Source: Lachnospiraceae bacterium (lineage in GTDB: Bacteria > Bacillota > Clostridia > Lachnospirales > Lachnospiraceae). From it: a stretch of DNA of 5,080 nt. The notes beneath the pieces were generated by a model. That model saw only the letters and a program-made list of their open reading frames with translations. It did not search any database and was not told where the DNA came from. The stretch is taken from positions 1 through 5,080 of the forward strand of contig DNJM01000224.1 in NCBI GenBank assembly GCA_003489085.1, given 5' to 3'. Position numbers and translations under genes: made by a program. Shown here piece after piece: positions 1 to 5,080 of the stretch (its first letter is position 1; each line of letters begins with the position of its first letter).

Positions 1-1956
1 AATCTGAGAATAATCCGCATCCACGAAGACATAATCCTTCTCCGGTATAAATACCTTCCGGATCAGTCTGCCAAGCTCCATCCGTACCGGAATATTCTGC
101 AGATTCGGATCCGTACTGCTGATTCGGCCGGTTGCCGTCACTGTCTGATGGAATTTACCGTGGATCCGTCCATCCGGACCGATAAATGCAGCCAGGCCAT
201 CCGCATAGGTGGATTTTAGCTTGGTCATCTGCCGGTATTCCAGAATTTCTGAAACGATCGGATAATCCGGCGCCAGCTTCTCCAGAATATCTGCCGCAGT
301 AGAATACCCGCTCTTCGTCTTCTTTCCGTGCGGAAGCATAAGCTTCTCGAACAGGATCACGCCCAGCTGCTTCGGAGAATTGATATTAAAGCTCTCACCT
401 GCCTGTTCGCAGATGGATTTTTCCAGCTCCGCAATTCTTCCTGACAGCTGGTCTCCATAGATCTGAAGTGCCTCTCCCTCTACCTTGACACCGACTCGTT
501 CCATATCGGCCAGAGCAAATACCAGCGGCATCTCAATCTCACAGAACAGTCTGTCCATTTTTGCCTGTGTAAGCTTCTCAAAAAGCGGTTCTGCACAGGC
601 ATAGGAAATATAGGCTTCATAACAGGTTCGAATTCCTGTTTCCGCCTTTTCATCCATCAGAAGCCCTATCGTCTCCTGTGCAATCTCATCCGGTGTATAA
701 TGATTCTTCAGCGGATTCAGCAGATATGCCGCAATCTTAATATCGAATGCACGACTCTGATCCAGTGCAGGCAGCTCCTTCATCTTTTCCTTGATTTCGA
801 ACATAGCGCAGGTCTCCGTCTCACCTGACAGCTTCTGTACCTGTTCCAGAAGATATTCCGCCGGACAGTCTGCTCCCACTGCGATCCGGAAAATCTCCTT
901 TCCGCTAAAAGCGATCCCGACCGCCGATACCTCTGCCTGTGCGGCAAACAGCGGAAGCAGTCCGGAAGCGTCCTTTTCGATCGAAATACCAATCGTCTTC
1001 TGTCCCGATGCCTTTCGGAAAATCTCTTCCGCTGCTGCCCTTCCTTTCACCGTCCGGAAGTATTCTTCCACTGTATTTGCCGGTGCACTGACTTCAAACC
1101 GGCCAAGCAGATTTTTAAACTGCAGCTTCTGGAACCATGTATAAGCCTCTTCCGTATACAGATTCCCCAGCCTTGCCTCCGGATAAGCATAATCCAGATC
1201 TGCATCTATATTGATCGTAGCCAGCACCTTGCTCAGCTGTGCCATGTCATAATGCTCCTTTAATGCCTTGGCTGCACGCGGCGGCTTAATCTCGTCTACA
1301 TGCGCATATGCATTTTCAATCGAACCATATTCCACAATCAGCTTTGTCGCCGTCTTCTCTCCAATACTCGGCACACCAGGAATATTATCCGATGCATCCC
1401 CCATCAATGCCTTTACATCGATAAATTCACGTGGAGTTACCTGATACCTTTCCTTCACATCTGCCGCCAGATAATCTTCCACCTCTGTGCGTCCCTGCTT
1501 TGTCTTCGGAATCCGTATCTTTACATGATCTGTTGCCACCTGCAGAATGTCCCGGTCTCCGGAAATGATGACAACATCCAGTCCTTCCCTTTCACAGCGT
1601 GCGGAAATGGTTCCCAGAATATCATCTGCCTCCAGCCCCGCTTTTTCTACGGTACGGACTCCCATTGCATGCAGTACCTCCTTAATAACCGGAACCTGCT
1701 GCCTGAGCTCCTCGGCCATTGGCTTTCTGGTACCTTTATATTCTTCAAACATCTCATGCCGGAAGGTCGGTGCATGGACATCGAATGCCACGGTCAGATA
1801 TTCCGGCTTCTCTTCCTCCAGAACCTTGAACATGATATTCAAAAAACCATAGACCGCATTGGTATGCAGTCCTTCTGCATTCGTCAGATCCGGAATTCCA
1901 TAAAAGGCACGGTTCAGAATACTGTGCCCATCTATCAATACTATTTTTTCGCTCAT
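1..1956 (-). CDS. polA: DNA polymerase I, 3' end cut off by the window edge
   Basis: Pol I fills gaps and removes RNA primers during replication and excision repair in the cytoplasm. I translated all 652 codons from the ATG at 1956 and found no stop. Residues 1-290 are the 5'-nuclease domain: LIDGHS at 7-12, AFDVHAPTFRHE at 57-68, EADD at 109-112, GDRD at 133-136 and the helix-hairpin-helix stretch DASDNIPGVPSIGEKTA at 187-203, with acidic metal ligands present. Residues about 313-460 are a 3'-5' exonuclease-like domain whose key acids are replaced: ISIE (324-327) sits where the family has DTE. Proofreading is therefore probably lost, as in many Firmicutes. The polymerase domain follows: TATGRISS at 607-614, DPNLQNIP at 616-623, and motif A DYSQI at 648-652, where D648 is the catalytic aspartate. 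The palm, fingers motif B and motif C lie beyond the left edge; family members total roughly 850-930 residues. The gene is 15 bases downstream of the aldo/keto reductase and probably co-transcribed with it. Confidence 0.98.
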   Translation of the reverse strand, partial: MSEKIVLIDGHSILNRAFYGIPDLTNAEGLHTNAVYGFLNIMFKVLEEEKPEYLTVAFDVHAPTFRHEMFEEYKGTRKPMAEELRQQVPVIKEVLHAMGVRTVEKAGLEADDILGTISARCEREGLDVVIISGDRDILQVATDHVKIRIPKTKQGRTEVEDYLAADVKERYQVTPREFIDVKALMGDASDNIPGVPSIGEKTATKLIVEYGSIENAYAHVDEIKPPRAAKALKEHYDMAQLSKVLATINIDADLDYAYPEARLGNLYTEEAYTWFQKLQFKNLLGRFEVSAPANTVEEYFRTVKGRAAAEEIFRKASGQKTIGISIEKDASGLLPLFAAQAEVSAVGIAFSGKEIFRIAVGADCPAEYLLEQVQKLSGETETCAMFEIKEKMKELPALDQSRAFDIKIAAYLLNPLKNHYTPDEIAQETIGLLMDEKAETGIRTCYEAYISYACAEPLFEKLTQAKMDRLFCEIEMPLVFALADMERVGVKVEGEALQIYGDQLSGRIAELEKSICEQAGESFNINSPKQLGVILFEKLMLPHGKKTKSGYSTAADILEKLAPDYPIVSEILEYRQMTKLKSTYADGLAAFIGPDGRIHGKFHQTVTATGRISSTDPNLQNIPVRMELGRLIRKVFIPEKDYVFVDADYSQI

Positions 1957-1963
1957 GCTGTCG

Positions 1964-1968
1964 CTCCT
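1964..1968 (-). promoter_or_regulatory. Ribosome binding site of polA
   Basis: AGGAG lies seven bases upstream of the polA ATG, inside the 15-base gap after the reductase stop codon. This fixes the polA start at 1956 and shows independent translation initiation within the shared transcript. Confidence 0.85.
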
Positions 1969-1971
1969 GCT

Positions 1972-3075
1972 TTACATCGTTCCGATTTCTTTCAATCTTT
2001 CAATAATCGGCAGATGCTGTGTGCATTGTCTCTCACAATTGCCGCAGCCGATGCATTCCGCCGCCATCTCCTTCTTTACACTCCAGTGTCCGCTTAACCG
2101 GTCCGTAATCGCCTCTTTCCTTCCGGTCAGAATATACTGATTATAAGAATCCATAAACTTCGGAATCTCGATTCCCTTCGGACATCCCTTACAATACGCA
2201 CAGCCTGTACAGAGGTTATTCAGAGAAACACCCTTTCCTTCATACTGTGCTGCCACTTCCTCTGCCGTTTTTTCTTCCAGATTTTCTACTGCCTTCACTG
2301 CATCATCCACGTGCTGCTTGGTCGTACAGCCAGCCAGTGCTACTGTAATTTCCTTATGAGAAGCAACAAAACGAAGCGCTGCCTGCGGCACCGTCAGATC
2401 GGTTCCCTCTGTCAGATAGGAAAATGCTTCCGGATTCTGCGGGATCATTCCGCCGCCCAGCGGATTCATTACCACAACGCCCATTCCCTTTTCATGAGCT
2501 GCCTTGATGCCGCTTTGACGGAAACGATAATTCAGTGCATTGTAGCCAATCAGCATACCTTTGAATTTTCCTGTCTCAACAACCTTTTCAATATCATTTC
2601 CCTGCATATGGGAAGAAAATACAATATTACGGATCAGTCCTTCCGCTTTCGCTTCTTCGAAGAATCTATAAATGGTATCCATATGCCGCTGCCAGGAATC
2701 CAGATTCAGCATACACCACATGTGATAGAAATCAATGTAATCCGTTTTCAGCCTGGCCAGAGAGGTCTCCAGGCGTCTGCGGAAAGCATCGCGGGAAGTA
2801 TCCTGCTTCAAAGTTCCAAGATTCACCTTGGAGGTCACGTAAACATCGCTTCTTTGTACCTGGGATAAAGCGATCCCGGTTACAATCTCACTCTTGTCAT
2901 CACAGTATAATGGAGCCGTATCCCAGTAGTTAATCCCCTTTTCCAATGCATACAGCGGTATTTCCGCACATTTTTCCAGTCTTCCCGCCTTAATATCTTC
3001 CTCATCATACCGCATGGTTCCCAGTCCGACTGCAGATACCATCATATCAGTATTTCCATATTTTTTATAATACAC
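1972..3075 (-). CDS. Aldo/keto reductase with C-terminal double 4Fe-4S ferredoxin domain
   Basis: This is a 367-residue predicted cytoplasmic NAD(P)H-type oxidoreductase of the aldo/keto reductase superfamily (the COG1453-like group with an iron-sulfur tail). The substrate is unknown. The TIM barrel covers about residues 1-270, and the catalytic tetrad is visible: D52 and Y57 in WDTAPLY, K83 in VTSKVN, H118 in DFYHMW. The C-terminal part has two cysteine clusters: CxxCxxCxxCP at C289, C292, C295 and C298, and CxxCxxCxxxC at C341, C344, C347 and C351. Each can hold a 4Fe-4S centre, which suggests electron exchange with ferredoxin or a flavoprotein in an anaerobe. The start is GTG at 3075, preceded by GAGGTG eight bases away, and the N-terminus MYYKKYGNTDMMVSAVGLGTM matches the family start, so the internal ATGs at codons 11-12 are not used. 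It is first in a probable operon with polA and diverges from a TetR regulator. The length is normal for the family. Confidence 0.95.
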   Translation of the reverse strand: MYYKKYGNTDMMVSAVGLGTMRYDEEDIKAGRLEKCAEIPLYALEKGINYWDTAPLYCDDKSEIVTGIALSQVQRSDVYVTSKVNLGTLKQDTSRDAFRRRLETSLARLKTDYIDFYHMWCMLNLDSWQRHMDTIYRFFEEAKAEGLIRNIVFSSHMQGNDIEKVVETGKFKGMLIGYNALNYRFRQSGIKAAHEKGMGVVVMNPLGGGMIPQNPEAFSYLTEGTDLTVPQAALRFVASHKEITVALAGCTTKQHVDDAVKAVENLEEKTAEEVAAQYEGKGVSLNNLCTGCAYCKGCPKGIEIPKFMDSYNQYILTGRKEAITDRLSGHWSVKKEMAAECIGCGNCERQCTQHLPIIERLKEIGTM

Positions 3076-3083
3076 TCTTCGTA

Positions 3084-3089
3084 CACCTC
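3084..3089 (-). promoter_or_regulatory. Ribosome binding site deciding the GTG start of the reductase
   Basis: GAGGTG stands eight bases before the GTG at 3075. No comparable site precedes the ATG codons 11 and 12, so the GTG is the better start. Confidence 0.75.
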
Positions 3090-3129
3090 ACTCTTTATTT
3101 TCCGTCGCTGCCGTGACACTGTATAGGTT

Positions 3130-3138
3130 ATTTTACCA
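3130..3138 (-). promoter_or_regulatory. Candidate promoter (extended -10) for the reductase-polA transcript
   Basis: Read on the minus strand this is TGGTAAAAT, an extended -10 of the form TGnTAnnnT. No good -35 box is seen 16-18 bases upstream (the hexamer there reads TAGCAT), so the extended TG would have to compensate. Transcription would begin near 3123, giving a leader of about 48 bases before the GTG start. Assigned by eye. Confidence 0.4.
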
Positions 3139-3179
3139 CAAGGAAAGCGGATATGCTATTCATTTTCTTTCAATTTTCC

Positions 3180-3207
3180 TTGCATCCTGTTTTAACTATG
3201 ATAAAAT
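3180..3207 (+). promoter_or_regulatory. Candidate promoter of the TetR-family regulator
   Basis: A -35-like TTGCAT (3180-3185) is followed after 16 bases by TAAAAT (3202-3207), which carries an upstream TG (3199-3200), giving an extended -10 TGATAAAAT. The start codon is about 25 bases beyond the expected transcription start, leaving room for the strong ribosome binding site. Assigned by eye. Confidence 0.5.
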
Positions 3208-3217
3208 AGTATCTATT
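3195..3217. promoter_or_regulatory. Overlapping palindromes, candidate TetR-family operator
   Basis: Two inverted repeats share one arm. ACTAT (3195-3199) pairs with ATAGT (3206-3210) across six bases, and AATAG (3205-3209) pairs with CTATT (3213-3217) across three bases. They sit directly on the -10 element of the regulator gene, a usual place for an autorepressor to bind. TetR-family proteins bind palindromes as dimers, so this is a plausible operator. The region is AT-rich and short palindromes arise easily there, so the call is tentative. Confidence 0.35.
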
Positions 3218-3223
3218 AACAGC

Positions 3224-3231
3224 AAAAGGAG
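3224..3231 (+). promoter_or_regulatory. Ribosome binding site of the TetR-family regulator
   Basis: AAAAGGAG lies seven bases before the ATG at 3239. It decides the start: the same frame is open back to an ATG at 3113, but that upstream stretch has no ribosome binding site, contains the promoter, and encodes nothing TetR-like. Confidence 0.88.
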
Positions 3232-3238
3232 CTGCCGT

Positions 3239-3844
3239 ATGAAAGATAAATCCTACACTTCCCGAAAAGATCAAGCCGTTCTGACAAAAAAGAAGATATT
3301 TGATATCACTGCGCTTTTAATCAAGAAGAAAGGCTATAATAAAATCACCATACGTGAAATCTGCCAGAATGCCGAAATTTCTGTCGGAACATTTTATCTT
3401 TATTTTCTTTCCAAGGACGACATCCTTCTGGATATCTACCATAAGCTACTGCTGAATCTGCCAGAGGAAGCCGCAAAATTAAGCTCTCTTTCTCCCATAG
3501 AACAGATTTTACAGACGACCTCCTACTTTCTGGAGCAACTGCATAATTCTTTTGATAAGAATTTAATTCAGGAAATTTACCGTATCAACCTTTCCGCCAA
3601 CAGTGATCCTCTTCTCTGTGAAAGCAGTACATTTTTCCAACTGCTTGTACACTTTCTGGAAAAGGCTTCTGCGGATAGGAAGCTTTTACCTCCCTATACA
3701 CCAACTGACACAGTTTCTAAAATCATCATATTTATACATGGCTGTCTGGTTCACTGGCTTATGGATGAGTCGGATGATTTTAATAAAATGAAAGAGGAAT
3801 GCCTCATGGAACTGAAGCATTACCTCTCCCTTTATCTGGCATAA
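3239..3844 (+). CDS. TetR/AcrR-family transcriptional regulator
   Basis: A 201-residue DNA-binding regulator, normal length for the family. The N-terminal helix-turn-helix domain covers about residues 15-62. The first helix includes KKKIFDITALLIKKKGYNKIT (17-37 region), followed by IREICQNAEIS (38-48) and the recognition helix SVGTFYLYF (48-56), then the family-typical SKDDIL (58-63). The rest, about 64-201, is a helical ligand-binding and dimerisation domain that is poorly conserved, so the inducer cannot be named. The gene diverges from the aldo/keto reductase, with a 163-base shared control region carrying palindromes on its own -10. Autoregulation and control of the reductase-polA transcript are therefore the simplest inference. 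Its 3' end overlaps the decayed pepT remnant on the other strand by 13 bases. It is more AT-rich than polA (about one third G+C in a 60-base hand count, against about half in polA), which may be a regulator trait or a sign of separate origin. Confidence 0.93.
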   Translation: MKDKSYTSRKDQAVLTKKKIFDITALLIKKKGYNKITIREICQNAEISVGTFYLYFLSKDDILLDIYHKLLLNLPEEAAKLSSLSPIEQILQTTSYFLEQLHNSFDKNLIQEIYRINLSANSDPLLCESSTFFQLLVHFLEKASADRKLLPPYTPTDTVSKIIIFIHGCLVHWLMDESDDFNKMKEECLMELKHYLSLYLA

Positions 3845-4142
3845 TTATCCGCCACTAATTCAATAATATTAATGATCACTTCTACCGCCTTTTTCATAGA
3901 CTGTACAGAAATGTATTCATAGACACTGAAACCGTTATGCCCTCCGGAAAAAAGATTCGGATATGACAGGTCATCACACATTGATCAATGCTTCCCAGAA
4001 TATCGGTAATATTATAATATCCTTCATAATTCTCTGTACTGGACGGCGTTTCATTCTCCGGCAGACAGGCAATGAATTTCTGCGCCAGAAGCACAGCATT
4101 TTTCATTCTGTTTCTGGCCATGCCCGGATGAATATTTCTTCC
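3832..4142 (-). pseudogene. pepT: Peptidase T (M20 tripeptidase) remnant with internal deletion
   Basis: PepT is a zinc aminopeptidase that releases the N-terminal residue of tripeptides. Only two pieces remain here. Piece one (about 4142-3961) encodes the dimerisation region: NIHPGMARNRMKNA, then LPENETPSSTENYEGYYNIT, then DILGSIDQCVMTCHI. This matches the familiar PepT run from the NVHPG motif to just before IIRDFD. Piece two (3960-3832) is in another frame and encodes the C-terminus: PNLFSGGHNGFSVYEYISVQ followed by SMKKAVEVIINIIELVADNY and a TAA at 3834-3832. The join between 3961 and 3960 shifts the frame, so a ribosome reading piece one stops a few codons past 3900. Everything N-terminal of NIHPG, including most zinc ligands, and the stretch between the pieces (roughly 70 residues by memory of the E. 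coli protein) are missing. In piece two, F takes the place where E. coli has the zinc ligand His in NYHG. It cannot make a working enzyme. Confidence 0.85.
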
Positions 4143-4145
4143 TCC

Positions 4146-4283
4146 GGTGTCACTGAAGGTTACTGTGGATACCGGAACAAACCAGCTTAATACTACCATA
4201 AATGCCAATACAATAAATAACAGAATCAATGCCGGCGGCAAAGAAAATTATTTTTTGCTTTTTACTTTTTTATCCTTCATCAT
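4146..4283 (-). pseudogene. N-terminal remnant of a YfcC-like membrane transporter
   Basis: From an ATGATG at 4283-4278, preceded by AAAGGA at 4300-4295, the frame reads MMKDKKVKSKK, a TAA stop at 4250-4248, then in the same frame FSLPPALILLFIVLAFMVVL and SWFVPVSTVTFSDTGG. A lysine-rich start followed by one hydrophobic segment ending in SWFVP is how members of the YfcC/C4-dicarboxylate-carrier-like transporter group begin (residues about 15-40). The usual 450-500 residues are absent: the frame runs directly into peptidase T sequence near 4148-4139, so a deletion has fused the two genes. The in-frame stop suggests a single substitution such as AAA to TAA. The start is 29 bases after the M19 dipeptidase stop, as expected for the next gene of an operon. 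The exact transporter family is uncertain because so little is left; the AbgT and DcuC types begin similarly. Confidence 0.6.
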
Positions 4284-4312
4284 TTTCTTCTGAATCCTTT
4301 CCTCATTTTAGA

Positions 4313-5080
4313 CTACTCACCCCAGTAGTTTTTCATAAACTTTTCTGCATTTTTATAACAGATACCATCTATCTCATTTTCTGTAAAGCCTGCAGATTCC
4401 ATAGCTGCAGCCAGATACGGCATCTGTCCGCATTCCTGGATATCACCCAAATCGCTCACACCATCAAAATCAGTTCCCAGACAAAGTACTTCTTTTCCAC
4501 CGACATTCATAATGTGACGCATCTGAATGAGCATAGCCTCCAACGTACTTTTCCCATTCTCCTGCAGAAAAGCACCTGACAGATTTAAACCGGTCACACC
4601 GCCCTTCTGGGCCAGTTTCCGAATCATTTCATCCGTCAGATTTCTCTCATGCCCGCAAATACTGCGTGCATTTGAGTGTGTGGCTATAAACGGACGCTTC
4701 CCGTAACGATATACATCCTCAAATCCTCCATCAGATAAATGAGATACATCTGCTATGATCCCAAGCTCATCCATCCGTTCCAGCGTCTCTATGCCAAATG
4801 CCTTCAGTCCTCTGTCCTGATATTTCCATCCGGCATTCGGAAAACCAATACAATTTTCAAAATTCCAGGTCAGTGTAATCAGTCGTATTCCCTTTTGGTA
4901 CAGAATCTCCAGACGTTCCAGCTGGCTTTCCAGAATGGCCCCTTCCTCAACCGTCAGAAAAGCCGAAAGCTTTCCTTCTTTTTTGTTACGCAGATACTCT
5001 CTGTAATTTCCTGCAAAAGAAACCGCCTCCGGATGTTCCTTAATTTCTTCCCAAAGCAGATCTGCCATGGCAAGTGCATC
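4313..5080 (-). CDS. M19 family (membrane/renal-type) dipeptidase, 5' end beyond the window
   Basis: A zinc metallopeptidase of the amidohydrolase fold that cleaves dipeptides, often including those with D-residues. The visible 256 codons run without a stop from the right edge to TAG at 4315-4313. Counting from the edge, the family signatures are FLTVEEGA (about 41-48, with the metal-bridging Glu), GIRLITLTWNFEN (about 64-76), ADVSHLSDGGF (about 110-120, metal His), PFIATHSNAR (about 130-139, second His), RNLTDEMI (about 146-153) and LGTDFDGV (about 201-208, active-site Asp). The N-terminal HxD metal motif lies outside the window; family members are about 310-330 residues, so roughly 60 are missing. 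An ATG at 5068 is internal, since coding sequence (DALA) continues upstream of it. The gene lies immediately upstream of the decayed transporter and pepT genes, which points to a former peptide-utilisation operon. No terminator hairpin was seen after it. Confidence 0.95.
   Translation of the reverse strand, partial: DALAMADLLWEEIKEHPEAVSFAGNYREYLRNKKEGKLSAFLTVEEGAILESQLERLEILYQKGIRLITLTWNFENCIGFPNAGWKYQDRGLKAFGIETLERMDELGIIADVSHLSDGGFEDVYRYGKRPFIATHSNARSICGHERNLTDEMIRKLAQKGGVTGLNLSGAFLQENGKSTLEAMLIQMRHIMNVGGKEVLCLGTDFDGVSDLGDIQECGQMPYLAAAMESAGFTENEIDGICYKNAEKFMKNYWGE

Noticed and set aside
791..1144. 117-codon plus-strand frame and the 70-codon minus-strand frame at 780-992
   Set aside because: Both lie inside the uninterrupted polA coding sequence in other frames and show low-complexity Ser/Arg-rich products.
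1975..2010. TTGAAA boxes upstream of polA as an internal promoter
   Set aside because: No -10-like hexamer is found at 16-18 bases; the nearest, TAAAGC after 15 bases, is weak and overlaps the reductase stop codon.
1300..2097. 265-codon plus-strand open frame opposite polA and the reductase end
   Set aside because: It is antisense to polA, which has unmistakable motifs throughout. The protein is rich in Cys, His and Ile without any domain and crosses a gene boundary, typical of a shadow frame.
2311..2868. 185-codon plus-strand open frame
   Set aside because: Antisense shadow of the aldo/keto reductase, which keeps its catalytic tetrad and cysteine clusters.
3113..3119. GTGACAC palindrome near the expected transcription start of the reductase
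   Set aside because: Seven bases with three-base arms is expected by chance, and it does not match the palindrome found at the tetR promoter.
3113..3238. In-frame 42-codon N-terminal extension of the TetR regulator, from the ATG at 3113
   Set aside because: It has no ribosome binding site, spans both candidate promoters and encodes no known domain. The ATG at 3239 has an excellent AAAAGGAG seven bases upstream, and the HTH domain then sits at the usual distance from the N-terminus.
3964..3973. TGACAGGTCA inverted repeat as a terminator or operator
   Set aside because: It lies within PepT-derived coding sequence (CVMTCHI), has four-base arms and no following T-run, so there is no reason to see a signal here.
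3894..4241. 115-residue minus-strand reading frame taken as a novel small membrane protein
   Set aside because: Its first third is transporter N-terminus, its middle is PepT dimerisation domain, and its tail is out-of-frame PepT C-terminus. It begins at TTG without a ribosome binding site. A deletion chimera explains it better.

Overview
The window looks like chromosomal DNA from an anaerobic Gram-positive bacterium of the Clostridia, most likely a gut Lachnospiraceae-type organism. The reasons are strong AGGAG-type ribosome binding sites, an oxidoreductase carrying two 4Fe-4S clusters, a DNA polymerase I whose proofreading site has lost its metal ligands (common in Firmicutes), and moderate G+C. 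The species assignment is inference from gene content; no rRNA or other marker is present.

Layout. Positions 1-1956 (minus strand) hold the first 652 codons of DNA polymerase I (polA). The window edge cuts it inside polymerase motif A. Upstream of it, 15 bases away and on the same strand, is an intact aldo/keto reductase with a ferredoxin-like tail (1972-3075, GTG start). These two genes probably form one transcript. A 163-base intergenic space (3076-3238) holds divergent candidate promoters, both with extended -10 elements, and overlapping palindromes. It separates the reductase from a TetR-type regulator on the plus strand (3239-3844). The regulator is the obvious candidate controller of itself and of the reductase-polA transcript.

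Positions 3832-4283 (minus strand) are a gene graveyard. The N-terminus of a YfcC-like membrane transporter, interrupted by an in-frame TAA, is joined by a deletion to the dimerisation-domain part of a peptidase T (pepT). A second, frame-shifting deletion then joins that to the C-terminus of the same peptidase. Its stop codon overlaps the 3' end of the tetR gene by 13 bases.

Positions 4313-5080 (minus strand) are the 3' 256 codons of an M19 (renal/membrane dipeptidase-type) metallopeptidase that runs off the right edge. The transporter remnant starts 29 bases after it, so the ancestral order was probably dipeptidase, peptide or amino-acid transporter, peptidase T: a small peptide-utilisation operon of which only the M19 gene still looks intact.

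I did not find CRISPR arrays, RNA genes, insertion sequences or a convincing new system. The most informative unexplained structure is the doubly deleted transporter/pepT remnant.
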